Shown one piece after another: positions 1 through 10,436 of a stretch of DNA of 64,000 nucleotides. The DNA lies in the NCBI GenBank assembly GCA_035578905.1, contig JAQJVL010002723.1:20252-84251 (forward strand), read 5' to 3'. The position numbers and the translations under genes were made by a program. The DNA comes from Stictocephala bisonia. Lineage: Eukaryota; Arthropoda; Insecta; Hemiptera; Membracidae. The notes beneath the pieces are model-generated. The model saw only the letters and a list, made by a program, of their open reading frames with translations. It ran no database searches and was not told where the DNA came from. Numbering within the stretch: position 1 is the stretch's first letter; every line of letters begins with the position of its first letter.

Positions 1-618
1 TTACTATCATAGTAGGCTTAACTCAAGCGTTAACCCTTATGTTTTGTACGACATAATGATTCCTCTGTATACATAAACCTTTACTATCATAGTAGGCTTA
101 ACTCAAGCGTTAACCCTTATGTTTTGTACGACATAATGTTCCTCTGTTTACATAAACTTTTACTATCATAATAGGCTTAACTCAAGCGTTAACCCTTATG
201 TTTTGTACGACATAATGATTCCCCTGTATATGTAAACCTTTACTATCATAGTAGGGTTAACTCAAGCGTTAACCCTTATGTTTTGTACGACATAATGTTC
301 CTCTGTATACATAAACCTTTACTATCATAGTAGGCTTAACTGAAGCGTTAACCCTTATGTTTTGTACGACATAATGTTCCTCTGTATACATAAACTCTTA
401 CTATCATAGTAGGCTTAACTCAAGCGTTAACCCTTGTGTTTTGTACGACATAATGTTCCTCTGTATACATAAACCTTTACTATCATAGTAGGCTTAACTC
501 AAGCGCTAACCCTTATGTTTTGTACGACATAATGTTCCTCTGTATACATAAACCTTTACTATCATAGTAGGCTTAATTCAAGCGTTAACCCTAATGTTTT
601 GTATGACATAATGTTCCT
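1..618. repeat. Tandem array, 78-80 bp unit, about 8 copies
   Basis: Units begin TTACTATCATAGTAGGCTTA at about 1, 81, 160, 240, 319, 398, 477 and 556. Copies differ by a few substitutions and by a 2 bp indel (AATGATTCC versus AATGTTCC). The last copy decays near 600 and passes straight into the 36 bp minisatellite. The window edge cuts the array, so its full length is unknown. No coding signal is seen. Confidence 0.95.
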
Positions 619-1045
619 GTAAAGTGGTATTGACCCACACCCCCACCCATACACGTACAGTGGTATTGACCCACACCCCCACCCATACACGTACAGTGGT
701 ATTGCCCCACACCCACACCCATACACGTACAGTGGTATTGACCCACACCCCCACCCATACACGTACAGTGGTATTGACCCACACGCCCTCCCATACAAAT
801 ACAGTGGTATTGACCCACCCGCCCACCCATACACGTACAGTGGTATTGAATGGAAGAACATTATTACAACATCCTCCAATACAAACAAGGGCAGTGTTAT
901 TGAACCACCCACCCATACATGTAAAGTGGTATTACCTGGTCCAACCCATCCACAAACACACATACACGTACATTGTAATTGACCCACCCGCCCAACCATA
1001 CACGTACATTGGCCCTCCCCCCATATACGTACAGTGGTAATATTC
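619..1045. repeat. 36 bp minisatellite cluster, forward orientation
   Basis: The unit reads roughly GTGGTATTGACCCACACCCC followed by CACCCATACACGTACA. Six clean 36 bp units lie at about 624-840, then more diverged ones to about 1045. Because 36 is a multiple of three, all frames stay open on both strands and give artificial repetitive proteins. I do not treat these as genes. Confidence 0.93.
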
Positions 1046-1065
1046 AATTTAATAATGGAATTCAA

Positions 1066-1300
1066 TGGAGTTTTTTAAAAAATACACTGTGAAGAAGCTT
1101 GTCCAAAGTTTTTTGAAAATCTAGATAAATGTTATCAAACTGTGTTTGATGTTCAACCACAGTACTATCAACTGCATCTGTAACTGCAAGAAATGAAAAC
1201 AAGTTAGTAACAGTTGAACGATCTGCAAAGAAATAATACTGATGAGGAGAAATAAGGTGGCAGACTCTCTTATAAAAAAAAACTGTTAACAACCTTTTCA
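1066..1300 (-). pseudogene. Reverse transcriptase fragment inside minisatellite
   Basis: The minus strand encodes a short stretch recognisable as the middle of a non-LTR retrotransposon RT. It runs from a LISPHQY-type motif, through FFADRSTVTNL (normally GFxxxRSTxTNL), to LDFQKTLDKLLHSVFFKKL, which corresponds to the LDFSKAFDxVxHxxLLxKL block with the catalytic Asp. Only about 75 residues remain, with no flanking RT motifs. Minisatellite of the same 36 bp family lies on both sides, so the RT scrap and the minisatellite may once have belonged to one element or the minisatellite may have spread around it. Jockey/CR1 group is likely; the exact clade is not resolvable. Confidence 0.7.
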
Positions 1301-1312
1301 AATATGGACAAA

Positions 1313-1415
1313 GAGTTACCTCCCCACCCATGCACGTGCAGTGGTAATAACCCAACTGCCCACCCATACACGTGCAGTGGTATTGACCCACCCGCCCACC
1401 CATACACGTGCATTT
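1313..1415. repeat. 36 bp minisatellite, about 3 units, forward
   Basis: CACCCATGCACGTGCAGTGG and two similar units continue the family seen at 619-1045, with CACGTGCA replacing CACGTACA. The cluster directly abuts the RT fragment. Confidence 0.88.
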
Positions 1416-1636
1416 ACTTATTTTTATAGGCTAAAAACATACAACAATTGAATTTTCTGAAAATAACGGGTGCGGACATTTAAATCCCTTTAAACCATTC
1501 AAACGACTGATAATCATCGATGTGATAACCTAGTGACGAGCTTTCCGCATTCCAATCAAGGCCGCGGCCTTCCCCCTCCTCAACATCAAACCCCTAGCTG
1601 ATAATTCGTAGAAATATGAAGTATCATGTGCACACA

Positions 1637-1669
<33 letters not shown>

Positions 1670-1697
1670 ACGCGCACATGGACTTCACATTCTAATA
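1416..1697. other. No gene seen; (CA)n/(CG)n microsatellite
   Basis: No coding signal was found. An alternating purine-pyrimidine tract, (CA)n then (CG)n then (CA)n, occupies about 1629-1678. Such tracts can adopt Z-DNA and mutate by slippage. Confidence 0.7.
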
Positions 1698-2140
1698 CAG
1701 TGGTATTGATGGGTCAATACCACTGTACGTGCATGGGTGGGTGGGTGGGTCAATACCACTGTACGTGCACTGCAGATTTATATTTTACCTAACCATGCTT
1801 ATCGAGCAAAAAATATACGCTTGCGCTCATCCATGCAAACACCAAACAATGCCACTGAAAGTGTATGGGCGGGTGGGTGGGGCAATACCACTGTACATGT
1901 ATGGGTGGGCGGGTGTGTCAACACCATTGTACGTGCAGGAATGGGTGGGTTGGTCAATACCACTGTACGTGTAGGGGTGGGCGGGTGGCTCAATACCTCT
2001 GTACGTGTAGGGGTGAGTGGGTTGAGTCAGTACAACTTTACGTGTAGGGGCAGGCGGGTGGGTCAGTACCACTGTACGTGTAGGGGCGTGTGGGTGAGTC
2101 AGTACCAATGTACGTGTAGGGGCAGGCGGGTCAGTTCATT
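1698..2140. repeat. 36 bp minisatellite, inverted orientation
   Basis: Units of CAATACCACTGTACGTG followed by GGGTGGGCGGGTGGGT are the reverse complement of the 619-1045 family. The region 1768-1860 inside is unrelated and may be a small insertion. Units become irregular towards 2140. Confidence 0.9.
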
Positions 2141-2354
2141 CGTACAGTCGCTCGAAAGGTACCACACGTATAAGATTAACAAACTGCTCACCGTTAGTGC
2201 CACAGTCAGCTAATCCATCTCATTCAGGCCGTAAAAGGGTTCAGTTTTACATTCCATTTCCACATACACATCTACCTTTATAAGAAAACAGTATGAGAGG
2301 TAGGCCATTAACAAGCTTACAGTGTGGAGAGTATTTTTTGTGGTCATCACCGTA
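2141..2354. other. Spacer between minisatellite clusters
   Basis: About 210 bp without a recognisable gene or repeat. It separates two clusters of the inverted-orientation 36 bp family. Confidence 0.5.
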
Positions 2355-2500
2355 AGTGTATGGGACCAATACCACCGTACGTGAATGGGTGGGCGGGTGG
2401 GTCATTAACACTGTACGTGTATGGGTGGGCGGGTGGGTCACTACCACTGTACGTGTATGGGTGGGTGGGTGGGTCAATACCACTGTACATGCACCCGGTC
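2355..2500. repeat. 36 bp minisatellite, inverted orientation, about 4 units
   Basis: Units such as ACTGTACGTGTATGGGTGGG are spaced about 36 bp, in the same orientation as 1698-2140. Confidence 0.9.
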
Positions 2501-2611
2501 TAACCCGGTGTCCACCTAAGACTCGGTCCAACCCGGATTATGATTGTGTAAATAGCTTTAATCTTAGTTATCTTTTATTGTTGATATTTCCGTATTTGCT
2601 TTAACGTTAAC

Positions 2612-2898
2612 GTCAATGCCACTGTACGTGTATGGGCAGGTGGGTGGGTCAATGCCACTGTACGTGTATGGGCGGATGGGTTAGTCAATGCCACTGTACG
2701 TGTATGGGCAGGTGGGTGGGTCAATGCCACTGTACGTGTATGGGCGGGTGGGTGGGTCAATGCCACTGTACGTGTATGGGCAGGCAGGTGGGTCAATGCC
2801 ACTGTACGTGTATGGGCAGGCAGGTGGGTCAATGCCACTGTATGTGTATAGGTAAGCGGGTGGGTCAATGCCACTGTACCTGTATGGGCAGGCAATGT
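2612..2898. repeat. 36 bp minisatellite subfamily, about 8 units
   Basis: This more homogeneous subfamily reads CAATGCCACTGTACGTGTAT then GGGCAGGTGGGTGGGT. It differs from the neighbouring clusters by CAATGCC instead of CAATACC, so it expanded separately. Confidence 0.93.
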
Positions 2899-2907
2899 TT
2901 TGATTTC

Positions 2908-3512
2908 TTGTGAAGCTATATTAATTGATTTATTTATTTGATTAACAGCTGTTAAATAAAAACAAATAGAATAAAATTGTGGTAGGCAAAACTTTCAAAA
3001 TTAAAAATAATTGAGTACAGTAGTAAACTACACAAAACATCACCTGTTGTAAATTGGATTCTGTGTAAACTGAAAGGTTGCTGCACATTTCAATGATACA
3101 ATCAAAACTCAATATTATGACCGGCGAAGCGGGCGGGTACAGCTAGTAAATCTATATAAGTTAGTTAAAATCCAAATTATAACTAAATGACATATATCAA
3201 TTGTATAAATGTAAAAATCAACTTTCAAATTAACGTCCATTAACGGGGAGGAAATGTGTAACGTTTAGGTAAACGGACGCCTACTGTCTGTATTTTATAT
3301 AATAAACTAGCTGTATCCGCCCGCCTCTCCGGTCATAATAATGAGTTTAAAAATATAATCTAAATATCAAATTAAAACAGCTGATTTTATGTATGATATA
3401 TTACTGTACTAAACTATTTTTAATTTACCATAATTTTAAACTATTTATTTTGTTTTTATTTAAAAGCTGTTAATCAAATAAATAAATCAACTAATATAGC
3501 TCCATAAGAGTA
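2908..3512. repeat. Foldback (inverted-repeat) element, about 600 bp
   Basis: The left arm (about 2908-3150) contains TTTATTTATTTGATTAACAG and ends in GGCGAAGCGGGCGGGTACAG. The right arm (about 3305-3512) is its diverged reverse complement, with CTGTATCCGCCCGCCTCTCC and CTGTTAATCAAATAAATAAA. About 155 bp lie between the arms. The GC-rich 'ACCCGCCCGCTTCGCCGG, TAGCTGTA' motif resembles the end of a family of small insect retroposons. Either one foldback element or two head-to-head copies would explain it. No coding capacity is seen. Confidence 0.75.
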
Positions 3513-4018
3513 CCATGGGGGTTTTGGAGGCCAGTGAGATGGAATCTTGAGGTCGGAGAGAAAATCTTTTCTTAGTGAGCCTCTAGGGGTCAAGATAAAC
3601 CTATTTACAACATTTAAAGTCAATTGGACGTATAGTTTCAGAAAAATCGTGATGAGTGGTAAATGGCTTATATATATATATATATATTATTATATTTAAA
3701 ATTTTCCGATTGAAATCAGTTTGCTCCCTTAGATAAAAAAAGTGTCAAAGTCTAGAGAAATCTGTAAGTCAACTTTTAGAGGGCACAAAGTACTATGCTT
3801 GACTCTGAATCTATAAAATATTGTGTTTCTCGCCATGTTTAGCCATGTCCTAAGATCTGCATGCTTTAAAACTAAATTGTTAATGTTCCGATTTATAAAA
3901 CAGTTTGTTCTCCTAGATAACAAAGTTTCATCTAGAACCTAGCTATTCATGTGTTCATATTAAATTGTATATTTTCACATTGAATACAGTATGTTCTCCT
4001 AAAAAACAAAGTTTCACA
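3513..4018. repeat. Diverged dispersed or tandem repeat, hAT target
   Basis: Three related segments start near 3718, 3901 and 3988. Each has CAGTTTGTTCTCCTAGATAA, then AAAGTTTCA and TCTAGA. The third copy is cut by the hAT element at 4027 and resumes at 8308 with AGATCTGTAAGTC, matching the 3755 segment. A (TA)n tract lies at about 3669-3690. No gene is seen. Confidence 0.6.
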
Positions 4019-4303
4019 GTCTAGAACAGGGGTCGGCAACCTTTTCAAACGGAAGAGCCAGAGGTAGTAATTTCACAAAATTCGACATTTTAAAGAGCCG
4101 CCAATAAGTGTTCTAATATTATTTTATGCTTACAGTAATATTGAATATACCGTTTAATACATATATGACATATATCAGTACATATATTAAAAAAATTATT
4201 AAAAACAAACTACTTTAAGAAATATTATTTATTCATATGAAACATACAAACATATCTGGAACTAGGAAGTTAAATAACAGCAGTAATAGTTATGGAATAA
4301 TAG

Positions 4304-6245
4304 TTACATCAATGGGAGCATTTGGCTTTGCATTTCTTTCGAGAGTTTTGTTAAATCTGGTTCATAACTTGTAAGTTTAAGCTTCAAACACGATTCTAGT
4401 TTTTCATTTGTCATTTGGCTTCTTATTTTACTTTTTATTAAATTCATGCAAGAGAATGCTTGCTCGCACGAATAAGTTGACCCGAAAATAGTTAAAACTC
4501 CGAATGCCAACTACTTCGCCTCACAGTAGCATTCTGGAAGACTATTCCATGTCGCAAATATGAGTGTCTCAACTCGTGGCATTTCCTTTAAAAATACCCA
4601 CTTGTGCTGCGCGGCATGCAGACATTTCTGAACCTCCAACTCTTCAAACTTGCTCTTGAGGTCTATGAACTTGCCACTCCACAGGTATTTGCTTTTCAAA
4701 TCCAGCAACTGCATTAGAAGTAATCCAGCATCTATTCCAAACGGCTCAGTATTGAGATCATTTGTATTTGTGTTGAGTGGATTAACAATGAATGTAAGAG
4801 TACTTTTGTTTTTTCTGAATTGCTCGAATCTCTCAGCAAGTCCATCCTTCATTTTTTAATCACTGAGCTGAAGTAATTCGTGTCAATAGTTCTACTGGTT
4901 TTATCACGATATTGCTTCAGATGTTTAAAGTGAAGTAATTTACCACTCTCTATGTCTTCAACAAAAGAGAGTAATTTGGTTTCGAAACAAACTACTCCTT
5001 AAAGCAAAGCATAAGCTGGGTTTCCCTTTCCTTGTAGTTTTACATTTAACTCATTTAGTTTTAGAGTTAAATCTACCATGAAGTTGAATTTTTGCAGCCA
5101 TTTGTCTTCGTCCTATTCGGGATGATCAATGCCTTTTTCATCAAGGAATGTTTTTATTTCACTCAAACACAAAGCAAAACGTTCCAATACGTGACCTCTT
5201 GAAAGCCATAGCACTTTATTGTGCAGAAGTAGGTCAGAATAATCCCTCTCTATTTCTTCAAGGAATTCTCTAAACTGGCGGTGGAAGAGGGCTTTTACCA
5301 AAATGCTGTTGATAATATTAATAACCAAATTCATAACCTCAACTATTTCAGCTGGAAATGTTTGTGCACAAAGCGCTTTCTGATTAATTATGCAGTGAAA
5401 CGTTAGAATGTCATGGTTTATTTTTTGCTGAAGGATCGATGTTAGCCCTCTACGTATTCCTGTCATACTTCTGGCTCCATCAGTTGCTATGGAAACAATT
5501 TTATTAAAATCGATTCCTTTGACTTCTAGGCACCTTTGCACAGCATTTGCTATGTCTTCTCCACGAGTTTGTCCTGAGAGTGGTAACAACCCTAGCAGTT
5601 CTTCCTTCGGACCATGGGACGACACATACCTGACAAAAAGTGCAACTTGTGCCGTGTCTTTTCTGTCACAAGACTCATCTATAGCAAGTGATAAGGCAGA
5701 AGCCAGTTTAATATCTTCCACTTGCATATGTGTTACATTTGATGACATTTTAGTAGTTCTATCTTGTACGGTTTTTGCAGATAATGGCAAATCTTTGATT
5801 CTTTTCATTATTTCTCCTTTGCTTTTGAAATCGAGAAATAGTTCTTCCGATGTACGGATGAATCAATCTTTGATGTACTCACCATCCGAGAATGGTTTCC
5901 CTTTTTTCACAATTTGTAATGATACTGCAAAGCTTGCCAAATTTACATTATTTGACGATTTTACCCACTTACTTAGCATAGACTTTGATTGCTGTTGCTT
6001 ATTTAGAAGTTCTTCAACAGCCTTTTTTCGCACGCACCGGTTGGATATTTACCTGCAAACTGTGTATGTTTTGTCATGAAGTGTCGCTCCAAATTTGACT
6101 TCTTATTGTGTGCAAGTTTTTCATGGCAAATAAGACAAGTCGGAAGGCCATCTTTGTTGCGTATGAATGCAAATAACTCTGTCCACTCTTGATTAAACTC
6201 TCGATTTTCATCTTCAGTTCTTCTTTTCTTTTTATCAGATGCCAT
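4304..6245 (-). pseudogene. hAT transposase, BED zinc finger type, decayed
   Basis: The start at 6245 (MASDKKKRRTEDEN) leads into a BED-like zinc finger, CLICHEKLAHNKKSNLERHF with TKH following. Next comes a conserved block (about 5800-5990) ending KTVQDR, then the catalytic core (5113-5808) with [15 protein letters not shown] and [10 protein letters not shown]. The C-terminal hAT dimerisation region (4304-4510) has STYSCEQAFSCMN. The arrangement matches the ZBED5/FAM200/GTF2IRD2-type hAT group. Lesions are frameshifts near 6000 and in an A run near 4855, a TGA at 5863-5865, and stops at 5113-5115 (TAG), 4999-5001 (TAA) and the TAG at 4511. All are small, so the copy is fairly young but dead. 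Confidence 0.9.
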
Positions 6246-6656
6246 GTTATTGGTGGATCTGAAAAATTGAAATGGAATATATGAAGGACTGAATATAAAA
6301 TAGACTGAAATGAGAAAATAAATGAAGGGTGCAGGAAAAAAACATGTTCAGTCACATTTTTCAAATTTTACAGGACAGCTGTTTTAAAGTTTACAGACTT
6401 GTAAAACACATTTATAGTTCAATAAAATCTGGGGGAAATCATTGTTTAAATATTTCATTAATATTAGAACATTACATGATTATAAAATATATATATATAT
6501 ATATATATATTCATTACTCCAAATATGTAAAATTTAATAAATAAAAAAATGTCTGGACTGAACATTTTTTCCCATGAATTTAAGAAAAATTTAAATTCAA
6601 TAAAATCTAAGGATCTTTATTAGCTCTACTATATACACATTTTTGTTCTGATACAT
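6246..6656. other. Spacer between the two genes of the hAT element
   Basis: AT-rich with a (TA)n run at about 6488-6511. It separates the hAT transposase start from the end of the upstream minus-strand gene. I found no inverted repeats that would mark the upstream gene as a nested insertion, but could not search systematically. Confidence 0.4.
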
Positions 6657-7673
6657 TCATTGTCCATCATAGTTTAGATTTTCAAAGTATTTCTTAGCTT
6701 TTTCATTGGTACTAAATATTTTGAGGCATTGAAGATCTTCAAACTTTGCTTTACTTATGGCCAACGGTCCTGAAAATGGAACAAAATAAATGTTGTAGCG
6801 CTCATGATTTTGAGGGATCAAAGCAAAGTTCTTATCGCATTCATTATACGAATGACCGCGAACTGGAAAGGAACATGTTACACTATTTAACCTTTTTTCT
6901 TTTACAACAATATGATGGCAAAATTTAAAAACTATGTTGTTTTTGTTCTGTCCAGAACATGAATCGCAAAATGCCTCCAGATCAGTCACGTCTGGGTCAA
7001 GAAAATTATAAATAAAGTGATGCAGAAAAGAACAAACTTCATCGCTACCTTTCTTAGCCATATTTTCCGGATAAATATAAAAAACACTTTGGCCTGTAGA
7101 CAGCACATGGATATTAAACATATACATAGACAGTTGACGCTTGTAGTAAGCATCATTTGTTGTAATGTTTTGTACATGATAGTTTTTTGAATAATCAAAC
7201 AATATTGCCTCCTTAGTCCTGTCCTCTTGACAAATTGTCTTCGCTTTTTTCTTTAATTTTTACCATTCACCAGCCTTTAGTAAATGAATATCTTTGTCAG
7301 CTGAAATATTTTTTATTTCGGATTCTAGTTTTTCTTTAGTTTCATTTTCATTGTTTAATAGTTGTTCAGATTTCAAGCAGCTGATTTTGGCAGAATAAAG
7401 ATCACATTGAGAGCATGTGTCCTTACGAGGATATCCGAAAGCAAGATTAAAATCTGTACAAAATATAGTTCTATATGATTCGTATGAAACATCACATTCT
7501 GGATTGAGGTCTTTAAACATTTTAAATAGCTTATTTATATTAAAATATGCATAATATGCAGGTAAATATTTCTTATTTGTATCTGCAAGACTATAGCGAA
7601 CGTCACTGGTTTTTAGGATAAGATAATACACATTTTTAAATAAGAAAGAATACACAAGACACTCAATAAACAC
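6657..7673 (-). pseudogene. Transposon-associated protein, DUF7869-like, one in-frame stop
   Basis: A frame running from 7673 to 6657 is broken only by a TAA at 7258-7260; 7257-7203 stays open and links the two halves. The upstream half has GYPRKDTCSQCDLYSAKI, a Cys-rich FNxxFGxPRxDTCxxCD signature. The downstream half has FCDSCSGQNKNN followed by PVRGHSYNECDKNFALI. These motifs occur together in a large family of uncharacterised proteins multiplied in insects and cnidarians, which I recall as DUF7869-type and transposon-linked. Total length is about 339 codons, probably truncated at the N-terminus. It lies upstream of, and on the same strand as, the hAT transposase inside one pair of hAT ends. 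It could be cargo, a second element gene or an older nested insertion. Confidence 0.6.
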
Positions 7674-8265
7674 ACAACTAATATAACCTCAAAGTAACAC
7701 TCACAGACACAACACAAAACAGAAGTGAATAAAACACATGAGTCATTCAGCCAGGTGTATATTGACAATTCAATCATGGCGATGGGGTAGAACTGGTTAC
7801 GGATGAGTGGCAGGCCAAGGTCAAAATGAACTCAAATTCTGGGTAAACCTCAATTCTTTTGTAAAACAAAAATAAACATGACTAACAAAGTAAGTGTAAT
7901 CTTGAGCTATATTAGTTAAAACATAATACATAATATAACATACCTTACATAAGATATTCACTTCCAAATCTATCCAAGACGGACGAATTACACTTGACAG
8001 ACAACTTACTGCCTAACTGTACTGCGTCTGCGCCGATACGTCGCGATAGTGGCGCTGCGTTCACGCTCACGGTTGAGACGGGAGTTGAAGTAGAAGTGAA
8101 GTGGCTGGACATATACATTGTGGTTACTGGTTACGAACGTCAGACAAAATATGCGGATGCCACTTACTCTTGGATCGATTTATGAATTTTAAAGAGTTTG
8201 ATAGTAAATAATTAAATTGTGCATATGGAATTATGGAGAGCCGTAATTTTTGCCGAAAGAGCCAC
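7674..8265. other. Upstream region of hAT element
   Basis: No convincing gene. The segment 7990-8180 is more GC-rich than its surroundings and opens one short plus-strand frame without recognisable motifs. It may be the 5' leader or promoter of the minus-strand genes. Confidence 0.4.
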
Positions 8266-8307
8266 ATGCGGCTCGTGAGCCGCGGGTTGCCGACCTTTGG
8301 TCTAGAA

Positions 8308-9599
8308 AGATCTGTAAGTCTCCTCTTAGAGGCTGTAAATTAACCAGTTTGATTTACAAGCACAAATTAGAATTATAGCTTTACCTAAGGATGAAGGAGG
8401 TGAGATAGAGCAAAAAGTCATTGGGCCAAAGTTGTAGATCGTCTCAAATCAGGCACAGGAAATGATGTTAGTTTTGCTGTAGAACCGTTCATTTATCCGC
8501 TACTGTCCAATTAGAGAAACTCTGTTTTTGGCATTTAAAATTTTTGGCACTAAAAAAGCTGCCATCTTCGACTTACTAAGATTTGTTCTAAATCCCTTCT
8601 TATTACACATCTACAACATAAGACCTTTAATTCTACAAAATTTCAGTATCGAAGGCTTAGTACTTTTTAGTTACAGCGATGAGTGAACGAGTTAGTGGTA
8701 TTTGCCTTTTATAGGTATGGATAGATAAAATTATATAAGTGCATTAAAGGCGTAAAAAATAAAGGGACCAATTTAAATGTCATTCAATAAAATTGAATTC
8801 TACTAACCTACTTCATGATATTTTAAATACCCTACTTCATAAGTAAAATGTACTTATAAGTTACTGTTGATTTTTAAAGAAGTCTTCAGTTTTGTATAAA
8901 TATTATTCTAATAAATAGTTGCATATAATTTTTTTTAATTGTTTCTTAAATTTCTTAGATTTCTTAAATTACAAGGTAATTTATTATATAATTTAATATC
9001 CATAATATCATGATTTTTTTGTGTTATTGAGTATTTACATAGTATATTTTTAAATTGATTCGAATTTCTTGTTTTATGCTTATGTATATTTTTGTTTTCA
9101 TGAAATGTATGTAAGTTATTTTCTATAATTATGTATATTCAAACTACATTGCAATAAATGTGTAGTGTTTCTCTTACTTTAAAATAAATATAACAATCTT
9201 GATAGATTTGTTTCACTTCCTCGATGTAGGGCAGCAGTTTTACCCGCAGTTTTATGTCTAAAGTTAATGGTCGTTTACTTGATATATAGACCTACCCATA
9301 TGTTAACATCAAGCAAATAATTACGAAAAGCAAACTTTCTCATGTATGCTATGTAGCCAAATAAAATGGAATAAACAAGTGAAAAAATTGATAAAAATGT
9401 CCAAGTAACACTTTTAAATTTCCCTCTTTTTCAGACCAACTACGATGTATATTAAATATATAGCTTTTAAAAGCAGTAGGTGCTGTATTCTTGTTACGTT
9501 TAAAATGACACCTCATTCACAAAATTTGGATGATAAACAATCAAACTATTTGGTTTCAATGCTGCTATGGGATTAAATTCAATATAGATGCCAGCCTCT
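8308..9599. other. AT-rich stretch without gene
   Basis: The first 30 bp continue the repeat interrupted by the hAT insertion. The rest shows no coding motif on either strand and no tandem array that I can define. Confidence 0.5.
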
Positions 9600-10436
9600 G
9601 CAGACTCTCAAGCAAGAATTCTCCTTCAGACCGAATTGCTTGTTGTCAACATTTAAACAAATATTTGCATCTGTAGTAAAGGAACAGTTGGTAACACACA
9701 TGGAAATAAATAATATGTTTTCAGTAAGTCAGCATGTATTCAGAAATAAAATATCGACAAATAGTACTTTAATCGATCTGACAAAGAATTTACTTAAGTC
9801 GATGGACGATTCAGATGTTAGCCTTGGGATGATGTGTGACTTGTCTAAAGCGTTTGATTGTGTGAGGCTTGATATACTGCTGGCCAAACTTGAATGTTAC
9901 GGTGTAAAAGGACAGTGTGTGATTTGGTTTGTATCTTACCTAAAAAAAAAGAAACAACGGAAAATAGTAAGAATTAAAAAAAATCCTAGCCAAATAAAAA
10001 AAATATGTTAAATTAATTATTAAATATTTATCATGTATTATTGTATTAATAATTAAATATTTAGTGTACATTAAATAGAATTAAAACTGTCACTAGTGCT
10101 ACGTTTTTAGGGATTTATTTCGATAACCACTTAACACGGAGGCCTCACAGAGATTACATATCCAAGAAGTTATCAAGCACCTTGTTTTTAATAAGGCGCC
10201 TCACCTTGTGTGTTAGCAGTACCTACATCATATCGGCATACTACGCCTACTTCCAATCCATTATGAGGTACGGACTTATTCTTTGGGGTAATTGCAGAAG
10301 GACTAACGAAATCCTCATCCTTCAAAAAAAGGCAATCCGAATCATGACGAAATCAAATAGTTTAGAGCACTGTAAGCCTCTTTTCATAAACACTGGGATT
10401 CAGACGGTTTATAATTTATACTTGTATGACGGCAGG
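9600..10436 (+). pseudogene. Non-LTR retrotransposon RT fragment 1
   Basis: The frame from about 9630 contains LLSTFKQIFASVVKEQLV (the RPISLLSxxxKIFExxV block) and SQHVFRNKISTNSTLIDL (QHGFRxxxSTxxAL). It also has MCDLSKAFDCVRLDILLAKL, the palm motif with the catalytic Asp. After about 10010 the YADD region is missing. The tail resumes at about 10095 with FLGIYFDNHLTRRPHRDY and SIMRYGLILWGN, typical of the RT C-terminal half. The copy has an internal deletion of the catalytic motif and both ends are missing. It stops abruptly at about 10436, where a different RT begins on the same strand. CR1/Jockey group. Confidence 0.85.

Larger units (their letters stand above)
4027..8299 (-). mobile_element. 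hAT-superfamily DNA transposon, complete ends
   Basis: The left end CAGGGGTCGGCAACCTTTT (from 4027) and right end GGTTGCCGACCTTTG (to 8299) form short terminal inverted repeats typical of hAT elements. They are flanked by identical 8 bp sequences GTCTAGAA at 4019-4026 and 8300-8307, the expected hAT target-site duplication length. The 4273 bp element carries a decayed transposase (4304-6245) and a second transposon-like gene (6657-7673), both on the minus strand. A subterminal GAGCCGC/AGAGCC motif recurs near both ends, as in transposase-binding sites. It is not autonomous because the transposase is broken. Confidence 0.93.

Noticed and set aside
562..2913. Long open frames giving repetitive Thr/His/Pro or Gly/Val/Trp proteins on both strands
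   Set aside because: They come from the 36 bp minisatellite, whose period is a multiple of three and keeps every frame open. No conserved non-repeat domain is present apart from the RT scrap at 1066-1300.
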